NCBI RefSeq assembly: GCF_031202265.1
Contig: NZ_CP100604.1
Span: forward strand, 62,001 to 126,000
DNA: 64,000 bases
Direction of reading: 5' to 3'
From: Bradyrhizobium sp. Ash2021
GTDB taxonomy: Bacteria > Pseudomonadota > Alphaproteobacteria > Rhizobiales > Xanthobacteraceae
The translations under genes were made by a program, and so were the position numbers. Below, one piece after another: positions 9,553 through 17,553 of this stretch. The notes below the pieces were generated by a model. That model ran no database searches. It was not told the origin of the DNA and saw only the letters and a program-made list of their open reading frames with translations. Numbering within the stretch: position 1 is the stretch's first letter; the number at the start of each line of letters is the position of its first letter.

Positions 9553-10359
9553 TCACGGCGACCGATATCCACTCAAGTCGGTAATCGTCGGCGCATCGCC
9601 GTTGAGCGGATTTTGCGGATCGCGCGCATAGCGCAGGGTCTCGAACCGCATCGCGCGGGCGTCGACCATCAGCAATCGCCCGACCAGGCCTTCGCCGAAA
9701 CCGACGATTTCGCGGATCGCCTCCAGCGCCATCATCGATCCCAGCATGCCTGCCAGCGCACCCATCACGCCGGCCTCGGCGCAGGCCGGCACCGTGCCCG
9801 GCGGCGGCGGTTCGGGGAACAGGCAGCGATAGGTCGGATTGAACTCGCCTTCGGCATTTCGCTCATGGGCGCGGATCGTGGTCAGCGAGCCGTCGAACTG
9901 GCCGAGCGCCGCCGTGATCAGCGGCTTGCCGGCGAGGAAACAGGCGTCGGAAACCAGATAGCGCGTCTCGAAATTGTCGGAGCCGTCGAGCACCAGGTCG
10001 TAGCCGCCGATCAGCGACATCACGTTGCGCGCATCGAGCCGTACCGCGTGCGCCTCAAAATTCACGTGCGGATTGAGCGCATGGATCTGCAGGGCCGCGC
10101 TGTCGACCTTGCGCCGTCCGATGTCCGGGGTGGTGTGGATGATCTGGCGCTGCAAATTGGACAATGAGACGATGTCGTCATCGACCACGCCGAGCGTACC
10201 GACGCCGGCGGCGGCGAGATACATCAGCGCCGGGGCGCCCAATCCGCCGGCGCCGATCACCAGCACGGACGCTTCCTTCAGCGCGGTCTGGCCGGGGCCG
10301 CCGACCTCGCGCAACACGATATGGCGGGCGTAGCGTTCGAGTTCGTCGGCACTCAGCAT
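9553..10359 (-). CDS. moeB: MoeB/ThiF/HesA-family adenylyltransferase
   Basis: E1-like enzyme that adenylates the C-terminal Gly-Gly of a small sulfur carrier (MoaD or ThiS) for molybdopterin or thiamine synthesis. 268 residues. ATP site VIGAGGLGAPAL (34-45), DDDIVSLSNLQRQ, DGSDNFETRYLVSDAC, and the conserved loop GTVPACAEAGVMGAL. Both zinc CxxC pairs of E. coli MoeB are incomplete: the first keeps one Cys (PTYRC) and the second is absent (RDPQNPLNGD). I cannot tell MoeB from ThiF here; no partner gene is adjacent. Confidence 0.88.
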   Translation of the reverse strand: MLSADELERYARHIVLREVGGPGQTALKEASVLVIGAGGLGAPALMYLAAAGVGTLGVVDDDIVSLSNLQRQIIHTTPDIGRRKVDSAALQIHALNPHVNFEAHAVRLDARNVMSLIGGYDLVLDGSDNFETRYLVSDACFLAGKPLITAALGQFDGSLTTIRAHERNAEGEFNPTYRCLFPEPPPPGTVPACAEAGVMGALAGMLGSMMALEAIREIVGFGEGLVGRLLMVDARAMRFETLRYARDPQNPLNGDAPTITDLSGYRSP

Positions 10360-10399
10360 CGTCGCATTACTTCCTTCCGCCGCATCGCAATTATCCGAT

Positions 10400-10518
10400 C
10401 CTCATGGTGAGGAGCGCGTCTTCGCGCGTCTCCGGACGATGCTTTCGCATCGCCAGGAGAACCATGAAGCCCCTGGCCCATCCTTCGTGACGCCGCTTCG
10501 CGGCTCCTCAGGATGAGG
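10400..10518. repeat. Dispersed hairpin repeat
   Basis: The ends CCTCATGGTGAGGAGCGCG and CGCGGCTCCTCAGGATGAGG are roughly inverted, with smaller hairpins inside. It resembles the very common Bradyrhizobium repeat of the same ends. It lies between the MoeB-like gene and the next plus-strand gene. Confidence 0.65.
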
Positions 10519-10612
10519 GAGGACCGTCCCGTTCCCTGAACCGGGGCGCGGTTGTTGCCGACCAAGCAGATGTGCTTAATTGTCGGCACGTCAATGGCTT
10601 CCGGGATTTGTC

Positions 10613-11989
10613 ATGAGATCCGTGCTTTCAGCAACATTGATGGTCGTGGCCAACATTTTTGTCGTCCCGGGGGCCTCCGCGCAGGCGCAGCTGACGGCGC
10701 CAACCACGGCGGGCGCCAAGCCGAAGGTGGTGACGACGGTGCCGATCCGCCCCGCGATGCAAAAGCCGGAGGAGACGGCGAATGCCATGGCGCAGGCGGA
10801 ACGCCTGGCGCTGCAGTCGGATCTCGCCTGGGTCGGCCAGTATAATGGCGCCATCACCGGCGATGTCAGCGAGCGCATGGTCGCCGCCATCAAGGAATTC
10901 CAGAAAGCCCGCGGCGGCAAGCCGACCGGCGTGCTCAATCCGCAGGAGCGGGGCATCCTCGCCGACACCGCGAAACGGCGGCAGGACAGTGTCGGCTGGA
11001 AGATCGTCACCGATCCCGGCACCGGCGTGCGGCTCGGCATTCCCTCAAAACTGACGCCACAGCAGACCAGCGACGCCAATGGCGCCAAATGGACCTCGTC
11101 CACCGGAACGATCCAGATTCAACTGGCGCGGCGCAAGGAAGCCAACCCCACCACCGCAAAACTGGCCGAGCGGGAAAAGAAGGAGCCGGGGCGCAACATC
11201 GACTACACCGTGGTCAAGCCGGACTTCTTCGTGCTGTCCGGCCTGCAGGGCCTGAAAAAATTCTATCTGCGCGGGACCTTCAGGGGTGACGAGGTCCGCA
11301 TCCTCACCATCCTCTACGATCAGGCCACGGAAAATACCGTCGAGCCTGTCGTGATCGCGATGTCGAGCGCCTTCAACGCGTTTCCGACCGGCGCGCAGGT
11401 CGCGGGGCCCCCGCCGCGCAAGACGGTGGAATACGGTACCGGAATCGTGGTCAGCGACGACGGTGCGATCGTGACCGACCGTCAGGTCACCGACGAATGT
11501 CTCGCGGTCACGATCGGCGGCTACGGCAACGCCGACCGGATCGCCGAGGACAAGGGCCATGATCTGGCCTTGCTGCGCATCTACGGCGCGCGCGGGCTGA
11601 AGCCGCTCAACCTCACGGGCGGCGCGTCGAAGACGGCGCTCGACCTCACCGGCATATCGGATCCCCAGAGCCAGGGTGGCGGCGCGGCCGTCAGCAGCGT
11701 CAAGGCGACGGTGGCCCAGATCGGCGGCGGCAACGACGTGGCGCTGTCGCCGCCGCCGGCGCTCGGCTTTTCCGGCGCGGCGGCGATCGATGCCGACGGC
11801 AAGTTCGCCGGCATCGCCCTGTTGAAGCCGGTGCTGGTTGCGGGTCCGGCGAATGCCACGCCTGCCCAGGCGACGCTGGTGCCGGCCGATACCGTGCGCG
11901 ATTTCCTCAAAGCCAATGGCGTCAATGCATCGGGCGGATCGTCGGATGCAAAAGCCTCGGTGGTCCGCGTGATCTGCGTGAGGAAGTAG
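10613..11989 (+). CDS. Exported peptidoglycan-binding/trypsin-fold protein with a degenerate catalytic triad
   Basis: 458 residues from ATG 10613, which begins a clean signal peptide (MRSVLSATLMVVANIF, cleavage near ASA-QAQ); an in-frame TTG lies 33 bases earlier. A peptidoglycan-binding-like helical repeat follows (LAWVGQYNGAITGDVSERMVAAIKEFQ). The C-terminal half is a trypsin-fold domain (YGTGIVVSDDGAIVTDRQV). The catalytic His position reads Gln (Q291), while Asp (D317, GHDLALLRI) and Ser (S387, GFSGAA) remain, the last in an atypical context. It is probably not an active protease. Role unknown. Confidence 0.82.
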   Translation: MRSVLSATLMVVANIFVVPGASAQAQLTAPTTAGAKPKVVTTVPIRPAMQKPEETANAMAQAERLALQSDLAWVGQYNGAITGDVSERMVAAIKEFQKARGGKPTGVLNPQERGILADTAKRRQDSVGWKIVTDPGTGVRLGIPSKLTPQQTSDANGAKWTSSTGTIQIQLARRKEANPTTAKLAEREKKEPGRNIDYTVVKPDFFVLSGLQGLKKFYLRGTFRGDEVRILTILYDQATENTVEPVVIAMSSAFNAFPTGAQVAGPPPRKTVEYGTGIVVSDDGAIVTDRQVTDECLAVTIGGYGNADRIAEDKGHDLALLRIYGARGLKPLNLTGGASKTALDLTGISDPQSQGGGAAVSSVKATVAQIGGGNDVALSPPPALGFSGAAAIDADGKFAGIALLKPVLVAGPANATPAQATLVPADTVRDFLKANGVNASGGSSDAKASVVRVICVRK

Positions 11990-11999
11990 ATCACTAGTG

Positions 12000-12096
12000 G
12001 TCATCATCCGCGAAAGCGGATGATCCAGTATCCCAGAGACCTGTGAAATAGCCGAGAAGGCGCGGCGTACTGGATACCCGCTTTCGCGGGTATGAC
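12000..12096. repeat. Palindromic repeat between convergent genes
   Basis: GTCATCATCCGCGAAAGCGG at one end faces CCCGCTTTCGCGGGTATGAC at the other, with inverted ATCCAGTA / TACTGGAT arms. It could serve as a two-way terminator for the flanking convergent genes. Confidence 0.7.
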
Positions 12097-12124
12097 GTCC
12101 GTTAATCCTGCCGCGCATCGCTCC

Positions 12125-13804
12125 TCACGCCAGCCCGAACCGCACGCCCGCGCGCGCGAGCCCGCCGGCCATGCCGATCGGCGTACCGTCCGCGCGCCAG
12201 CAGGCCGCGCCCGACATCCGGCCGTCGTCGTGAAACTGGATCCCATTCATGCCACCGGCGACGGTCGGCACCGCCAGCACCTTGTGGCCAAACGAAGTGA
12301 GTTTGGCGCGGACATTGTCCGGCACCGCCAGTTCGACCTCGAGCGCATTGCCCTCGGTCCAGACCCGCGGCGCCTCGACCGCTTCCTGCAGGCTCATGCC
12401 GTGGTCGATCAGATTGACCAGCGCCTGCAGCGCGCTCGGGAAAATCCGTTTTCCGCCGGGCAGGCCGAGCGCGTAAGCGAGCTTGCCGTCGCGCAGCGCC
12501 ATCATCGGCGACATCGAGGTGGTGACGCGTTTGCCCGGCGCCAGCGACAGCGCATGGCCGGGACGGGGATCATACAAGTTCATGTAATTGTTCGGCACGG
12601 TGCCGAGACCGGGAATCATGATCTTGGCGCCGAACAGATTGTTGATGGTCTGCGTGGTCGCGATCACGTTGCCAAACGCATCCGCCGCCGTCATGTGCGT
12701 GGTGTGTGCGCCTTCGAGCTGTTGCACGCCGGCGCCCCATTTCTGCGCCCGGGTTGAATCGATCGCGCCGCGGCGCTCGTCGGCATAGGCTTTTGAGGTC
12801 AGCCGCTCCACCGGCACGTTGATGAAATCGGGATCGCCGCTGGCAGCGGCGCGGTCGGCAAAGGCGATCTTGAGGACCTCGGCGAGATAGTGAATCGTCT
12901 CCGCGGTGCCGAAGCCGAGTTCGGCGATATCGTAGCCTTCCAGAATATTCAGCATCTGCGCGATGTGCACGCCGGATGCGGCGGGCGGCGGCGGCCCCAG
13001 GATGACCCAGCCGCGATAATCGGCCCGGACCGGCTGACGCTCGACGGTCTTGTAGCTGGTGAGATCCTCGCGGGCGATGAAGCCGCCATTGGCCTTCATG
13101 TAGTCGACCAGGATGTCGCCGAGCGGCCCCTGATACAGCGCCGCCTCGCCATGTTGCGCGATATAGGTCAGCGTTTCCGCATATTCCGATTGCATCACGC
13201 GCTCGCCGGGCTTGATCGGCATCCCGCCGGGGAGATAGATCGCCGAGATCGCCTTGTCCTTGCGCATCTCGTCGGCGCAGTCGCTGATGCATTCGTGCAA
13301 ATAGGGCGTCGCGGCATAGCCGCGCGCGGCGTGCTTGATCGCGGGCTGCATCACGTCGGCGAGGCTCATGGTCCCGAACCGGTGCAGCGTCTCGCACCAG
13401 GCTTTCAGCGAGCCGGGCACGGCGACCGCTTTCGGGCCGTTCAGATTTTCGTCACCGATCGTATCGAACACGTCGTGCGCGGAGCCCGGCTTCGATGTGT
13501 AGGTGTCGGGCCGAACCGCTGATGGAACGGTGCTCTGGCCATCGATGAAGCGATGGCTGCCGTCGGCAAGCCGGATGTGCGCCATGCCGCCGCCGATGAT
13601 GCCGACCATCATCGGTTCGACCACAGTCAGTGTAAACAACGTCGCGATCGCCGCGTCGATGGCGTTGCCGCCGGCGGCGAGCATTTCGACGCCTGCTGCC
13701 GAGGCCAGCGGATGATTGCTGACCACCATGCCGCGGCTCGAGGACGCCGGCTGTTTCTGACAGTGGAAATCGGTGCCCGCGCGATCCCGCCAGTTACTGG
13801 TCAT
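12125..13804 (-). CDS. ggt: Gamma-glutamyltransferase
   Basis: Hydrolyses or transfers the gamma-glutamyl group of glutathione and related compounds; the family self-cleaves at a Thr that becomes the nucleophile. That site is visible as GAHTTHMTAADAFGN (Thr near residue 368). Other family motifs are GGNAIDAAIA, GGGMAHIRL, GPPPPAASG and SMSPMMALRDGK. I chose ATG 13804 (MTSNWRDR) with a GAGCGAGAGA ribosome-binding site over an in-frame GTG at 13822. I see no clear Sec signal peptide, so the location is uncertain. Confidence 0.93.
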   Translation of the reverse strand: MTSNWRDRAGTDFHCQKQPASSSRGMVVSNHPLASAAGVEMLAAGGNAIDAAIATLFTLTVVEPMMVGIIGGGMAHIRLADGSHRFIDGQSTVPSAVRPDTYTSKPGSAHDVFDTIGDENLNGPKAVAVPGSLKAWCETLHRFGTMSLADVMQPAIKHAARGYAATPYLHECISDCADEMRKDKAISAIYLPGGMPIKPGERVMQSEYAETLTYIAQHGEAALYQGPLGDILVDYMKANGGFIAREDLTSYKTVERQPVRADYRGWVILGPPPPAASGVHIAQMLNILEGYDIAELGFGTAETIHYLAEVLKIAFADRAAASGDPDFINVPVERLTSKAYADERRGAIDSTRAQKWGAGVQQLEGAHTTHMTAADAFGNVIATTQTINNLFGAKIMIPGLGTVPNNYMNLYDPRPGHALSLAPGKRVTTSMSPMMALRDGKLAYALGLPGGKRIFPSALQALVNLIDHGMSLQEAVEAPRVWTEGNALEVELAVPDNVRAKLTSFGHKVLAVPTVAGGMNGIQFHDDGRMSGAACWRADGTPIGMAGGLARAGVRFGLA

Positions 13805-13960
13805 GTTTGTCTCTCGCTCCACGGTCTATGAAAGTAATACAGCTGAACTACGCCAGTATTCTCCCGGAATAGCCATAATTTCATAATCCGGCATCATTGC
13901 ACCGTACTGAGCTTGGGCCCGTGAGGGCCTGACCGAACATTCTGCTCCCGCAGCATCACC

Positions 13961-14010
13961 GCGAGGAGCCTGTCATCGGGCGGCGCTTTGCGCCGACCCG
14001 GTGGCTCGCG
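13961..14010. repeat. Short hairpin repeat
   Basis: GCGAGGAGCC ... GGTGGCTCGCG flank an inner stem TCGGGCGGCG-CTTT-GCGCCGACCC. It resembles a recurrent Bradyrhizobium element. It lies between mutM and ggt. Confidence 0.5.
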
Positions 14011-14041
14011 ATGGCGCATCCGTAGCATTACCTGACACCAA

Positions 14042-14923
14042 TCATTTCTGACATTTCGGGCACCAGAAGGTCGAGCGCCCGTTCTGGGTGAAACGCCGTA
14101 CGATTCCGCTGCAACCTGCGGTCTGGCATTTTTCGCCTTCGCGATCGTAAACCTGAAACGAATGCTGAAAATAGCCGAGTTCGCCCGAGGTCTGGCGGTG
14201 ATCGCTGATCGATGAGCCGCCGGCCTTGATCGCCTGGTTCAGCACCGAATGAATCGAATTTACCAGATGCCTGGCGTGATCGGTCGGCTCGGCCTTTTTG
14301 GTAGCCAGCGTCGCCGCCAGCCGGCGTGGCGACAGACGCGCGCGATAGAGCGCCTCGCAGACATAGATGTTGCCGAGCCCTGCGACCACGCGCTGATCGA
14401 GCAGTGCGGCCTTGAGGCTGGTCTTCTTGTTGGCGCAGGAACGCGCCAGCATCGCCGCATCGAATTCGTTGCCGAGCGGTTCGGGGCCGAGGCCCTTCAA
14501 CAACGGCTCGTCCTCCAGCGCGTTGCGGGCAATGATCTTCATGTAGCCGAAGCGGCGCGGGTCGTTGAACACGATCGCAGCGCCCGATGACATGTGAAAC
14601 ACGACGTGATCATGCGTGCGGGTTTCGCTGCGCGGATGGTGGAATTGCCCCGGCGTCGTGTTGCCGTCAGCTTTTTGGACGCGAAACGAGCCGGACATGC
14701 CCAGATGCATCAGCAGCACGTCACCCGAAGTCAGATCCGCCATCAGATATTTGGCGCGGCGGCCGAGGCCGGTCACGGTCTGGCCCTCCAGCCGCGCGAC
14801 AAAGTCTTTTTGGAACGGAAACCGCAGATCCTTGCGCCGGGCCTCCGCTTTGACGATTTTGGCCCCCTCCATGGCGGGCTGCAGGCCGCGGCGGACGGTC
14901 TCGACTTCGGGTAATTCGGGCAT
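14042..14923 (-). CDS. mutM: Formamidopyrimidine-DNA glycosylase (Fpg/MutM)
   Basis: Base-excision repair enzyme that removes 8-oxoguanine and ring-opened purines and nicks the strand. The start is fixed by the catalytic N-terminal [13 protein letters not shown] at ATG 14923, giving 293 residues, because Pro2 is the nucleophile. The C-terminal zinc finger is present (CQTAGC...CPKCQK) with the RSTFWC contact. The frame is open upstream to 15058 only because it runs through a palindrome; that part is not coding. It is divergent from ubiE. Confidence 0.97.
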   Translation of the reverse strand: MPELPEVETVRRGLQPAMEGAKIVKAEARRKDLRFPFQKDFVARLEGQTVTGLGRRAKYLMADLTSGDVLLMHLGMSGSFRVQKADGNTTPGQFHHPRSETRTHDHVVFHMSSGAAIVFNDPRRFGYMKIIARNALEDEPLLKGLGPEPLGNEFDAAMLARSCANKKTSLKAALLDQRVVAGLGNIYVCEALYRARLSPRRLAATLATKKAEPTDHARHLVNSIHSVLNQAIKAGGSSISDHRQTSGELGYFQHSFQVYDREGEKCQTAGCSGIVRRFTQNGRSTFWCPKCQK

Positions 14924-14990
14924 GCAGGCATTCACCTTATAAAGGTGACGTGATAGCGCCATTGCGGCGGGCGCGCTATGGTCCGCCAGC

Positions 14991-15056
14991 GCCCCCTTTC
15001 CGAAGTTCGTAAACCCTCGCAGCACCTCCTGTACGAACTTCGGAAAGTCAGGGGGC
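14991..15056. repeat. Long inverted repeat 1 (mutM-ubiE gap)
   Basis: The left arm 14991-15010 (GCCCCCTTTCCGAAGTTCGT) and the right arm 15033-15056 are inverted copies, apart from a 4-base insertion in the right arm. The loop is 22 bases. It lies between divergent genes, so it is not a terminator. Confidence 0.85.
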
Positions 15057-15073
15057 ACCAGTAAATATAGATC

Positions 15074-15151
15074 CTGGTGCCGCTGATCGATTTGAAGTTT
15101 CTGATCGAAGTTGCAGCAAATTCTGCAGGAACTTCAAATCGGCGGCACCAG
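15074..15151. repeat. Long inverted repeat 2 (mutM-ubiE gap)
   Basis: The left arm 15074-15099 (CTGGTGCCG, four extra bases, GATTTGAAGTT) pairs with the right arm 15130-15151 (AACTTCAAATCGGCGGCACCAG). A nested TTGCAG / CTGCAG dyad sits in the loop. The right arm ends 13 bases before the ubiE start, so it would fold in the ubiE 5' leader if transcribed. Confidence 0.85.
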
Positions 15152-15164
15152 TGGAGATGAGTTG

Positions 15165-15926
15165 ATGGATCGGCCGGATCAAACCACGCATTTTGGCTTC
15201 AGGGACGTGCCCTTGGGGGACAAACAGACGCTGGTGAACGATGTGTTTCACAGCGTGGCGTCCCGCTACGATTTGATGAACGATTTGATGTCGATGGGCC
15301 TGCACCGGGTCTGGAAGGACATCATGATCAACACCCTCAATCCGCCGAAGAGCGATGCTCCGTTTGCGCTGCTCGACGTTGCCGGCGGCACCGGCGATAT
15401 CGCGTTCCGCGCCGCCAAGGCGGCCGGCCGAGGTTTTCGCGCCACCGTCTGTGACATCAACAGCGACATGCTCGCGGTCGGACGTACCCGCGCCGCGGCC
15501 CGTCATCTCGATGAGCAGGTGTCGTTCGTCGAGGGCAATGCCGAGGCGCTGGCGTTTGCCGATCGCACGTTCGACGCCTATACGATCGCGTTCGGCATCC
15601 GCAACGTGCCGCAGATCGATCTGGCGCTGCGCGAGGCCTATCGCGTGCTGCGGCCCGGCAGCCGCTTCCTGTGCCTGGAATTCTCCACCGTCGATGTCCC
15701 CGGGCTCGACCGGATCTACGACCTGTTTTCGTTCAAGATAATCCCGCCGCTCGGCCGCGCCGTGACCGGCGACGCCGAATCCTATCAATATCTCGTCGAA
15801 TCGATCCGGAAATTTCCACGGCCCAGCGCCTTTGCCGAGATGATCCGCGCCGCCGGCTTTTCGCGGGTGAAGTGGGAGAGCCTCTCGGGCGGTATCGTGG
15901 CGTTGCATTCGGGCTGGCGTTTGTGA
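15165..15926 (+). CDS. ubiE: Ubiquinone C-methyltransferase (UbiE)
   Basis: SAM-dependent C-methylation of the benzoquinol ring in ubiquinone synthesis. Class I methyltransferase motifs: [51 protein letters not shown]. The segment [20 protein letters not shown] is diagnostic of UbiE/MenG. ATG 15165 has a GGAGA ribosome-binding site and gives 253 residues. The stop overlaps the ubiB GTG (GTGA, 15923-15926). It is the first gene of ubiE-ubiB-coaBC-dut. Confidence 0.96.
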   Translation: MDRPDQTTHFGFRDVPLGDKQTLVNDVFHSVASRYDLMNDLMSMGLHRVWKDIMINTLNPPKSDAPFALLDVAGGTGDIAFRAAKAAGRGFRATVCDINSDMLAVGRTRAAARHLDEQVSFVEGNAEALAFADRTFDAYTIAFGIRNVPQIDLALREAYRVLRPGSRFLCLEFSTVDVPGLDRIYDLFSFKIIPPLGRAVTGDAESYQYLVESIRKFPRPSAFAEMIRAAGFSRVKWESLSGGIVALHSGWRL

Positions 15927-17497
15927 TTTCTGCGACGACCCACATCGCGCGGCTGGTCCGCGCCGGTTATGTGTTCGCGCGCGAGGGCGTGTTCGGCGTC
16001 GTCGATCCGAGCCTGGTGCCGCCGCCCGGGCAGTTGGCGTTGCGTCTGGCGCGATTGATCGAGCGGCCCGGCACCAAGTCCGGTCAGCGGCTGTCGCGGG
16101 CGCTGACGCGGCTGGGCCCCGCTTATCTCAAGCTCGGGCAGTTTCTGGCGACCCGGCCCGACGTGGTCGGCGTCATGATGGCGCGCGACCTGGAAAGCCT
16201 GCAGGACCGGCTGCCGCCGTTCTCGCAAGGCGAGGCCGAAGCCGTCATTGCCCAATCGCTGGAACGGCCTGTGGCGCAGGCCTTTGCGAGCCTGGGGCCG
16301 GCGGTCGCCGCCGCCTCGATCGCGCAAGTGCATCGCGGCGAGACCGAGCGCGATGGGGTCCGCAAATCGGTCGCGGTCAAGGTGCTCCGGCCCAACGTCG
16401 CCGCGCGCTTCCGCCGCGACCTCGGCGATTTCTTCTTTGTTGCGTACAATGCCGAGTCGCATTCGGCCGAAGCGCGCCGGCTGCGGCTGGTCGAGGTCAT
16501 CAACACGATGTCGCGCTCGGTCGCGATGGAGATGGATCTGCGGCTGGAGGCGGCCGCATTGTCCGAGATGGCGGAGAACACGCGCGACGATCCGGATTTT
16601 CGTGTGCCGACCGTCGACTGGGACCGCACCACCCACAACGTGCTGACGATGGAGTGGATTGACGGCATCGCGCTGAACGATCACGCCCGCCTCGCGCAGT
16701 CGAACATCGATCTGCCCGATCTCGGCCGCAAGGTGATCCAGAGCTTTCTGCGCCATGCGTTGCGCGACGGCTTCTTCCATGCCGACATGCATCCCGGCAA
16801 TCTGTTCCTCGACGATACCGGCCGGCTGGTGGCGGTCGACTTCGGCATCATGGGCCGGCTTGGCCTGAAGGAACGGCGCTTCCTCGCCGAAATCCTGCTG
16901 GGCTTCATCACCCGCGACTATCGCCGCGTTGCCGAGGTGCATTTCGAGGCGGGCTACGTGCCCGGTCATCACTCGGTGGAGAATTTCGCGCAGGCGATCC
17001 GCGCCATCGGCGAGCCGATCCACAACCGCACCGCCGAGGAAATCTCGATGGCGAAGCTGTTGACGCTTCTGCTCGAGGTCACCGGCCTGTTCGACATGCA
17101 GACCCGCCCCGAACTGATCCTGCTGCAGAAGACCATGGTGGTGGTCGAAGGGGTCGCGCGCGGCTTCGACCCGAAGCTCGACATCTGGAAGGTCGCCGAT
17201 CCCGTGGTGCGGGAATGGATCGAGCGCAACCTCGGACCGATCGGGCGCATCCAGGGCGCGATGGCCGGCGCCGGCGACCTTGGCCGGGTGCTGACAGGCG
17301 CGCCGGCGATCGCCGCGCGCTCGGTGGCGGTGCTGGAGCATCTGGAGAAGATGGTCCGCGAAGGCGTTACACTGTCGCCGGAGACGATCGCGGCGATGGG
17401 CCGGACCGAGGGCCGCAAGAGCCGCTGGCGCACCATCGCGCTCTGGATCATCGCGGCGACCTTTATCGGAATTTTGATCGCCGTCCGACAACTTTGA
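15923..17497 (+). CDS. ubiB: UbiB, ABC1/ADCK-type atypical kinase for ubiquinone synthesis
   Basis: Membrane-anchored atypical kinase/ATPase required for ubiquinone biosynthesis. It starts at GTG 15923, overlapping the ubiE stop; the 524 residues fit the family. Motifs: the KxGQ motif in [15 protein letters not shown], the Ala-rich loop [18 protein letters not shown], catalytic [11 protein letters not shown] and metal-binding VDFGIMG. The C-terminal hydrophobic stretch ([17 protein letters not shown]) is the expected membrane anchor. Its TGA stop forms the left edge of a 40-bp dyad in front of coaBC. Confidence 0.95.
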   Translation: MISATTHIARLVRAGYVFAREGVFGVVDPSLVPPPGQLALRLARLIERPGTKSGQRLSRALTRLGPAYLKLGQFLATRPDVVGVMMARDLESLQDRLPPFSQGEAEAVIAQSLERPVAQAFASLGPAVAAASIAQVHRGETERDGVRKSVAVKVLRPNVAARFRRDLGDFFFVAYNAESHSAEARRLRLVEVINTMSRSVAMEMDLRLEAAALSEMAENTRDDPDFRVPTVDWDRTTHNVLTMEWIDGIALNDHARLAQSNIDLPDLGRKVIQSFLRHALRDGFFHADMHPGNLFLDDTGRLVAVDFGIMGRLGLKERRFLAEILLGFITRDYRRVAEVHFEAGYVPGHHSVENFAQAIRAIGEPIHNRTAEEISMAKLLTLLLEVTGLFDMQTRPELILLQKTMVVVEGVARGFDPKLDIWKVADPVVREWIERNLGPIGRIQGAMAGAGDLGRVLTGAPAIAARSVAVLEHLEKMVREGVTLSPETIAAMGRTEGRKSRWRTIALWIIAATFIGILIAVRQL

Positions 17498-17534
17498 TTG
17501 CATTGACTGCACGTTTGTGCTAGCATTGCAATCA
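17495..17534. promoter_or_regulatory. 40-bp dyad, candidate operator of RHH-coaBC
   Basis: The left arm TGATTGCATTGACTGCAC (17495-17512) and the right arm GTGCTAGCATTGCAATCA (17517-17534) match at 14 of 18 positions as inverted repeats around GTTT. It ends 19 bases before the coaBC ATG, with the ribosome-binding site CTGGAGG in between. Ribbon-helix-helix repressors usually bind such dyads, and the next gene encodes that domain. The operator role is inferred. Confidence 0.6.
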
Positions 17535-17553
17535 CCTCTTTCTGGAGGCCGCC

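Noticed and set aside
14924-15058. N-terminal extension of MutM
   Set aside because: Fpg needs Pro as residue 2; the extension is translated palindrome.
15671-15922. Upstream extension of the ubiB frame into ubiE
   Set aside because: It overlaps clear ubiE coding sequence; the GTG in the ubiE stop gives the family length.
15785-17512. Very long antisense open frame opposite ubiB
   Set aside because: High-GC shadow frame with Arg/His-rich composition, no domain, opposite a clearly coding gene. The same applies to the long antisense frames opposite divL/tsaE, addA and rpsA.
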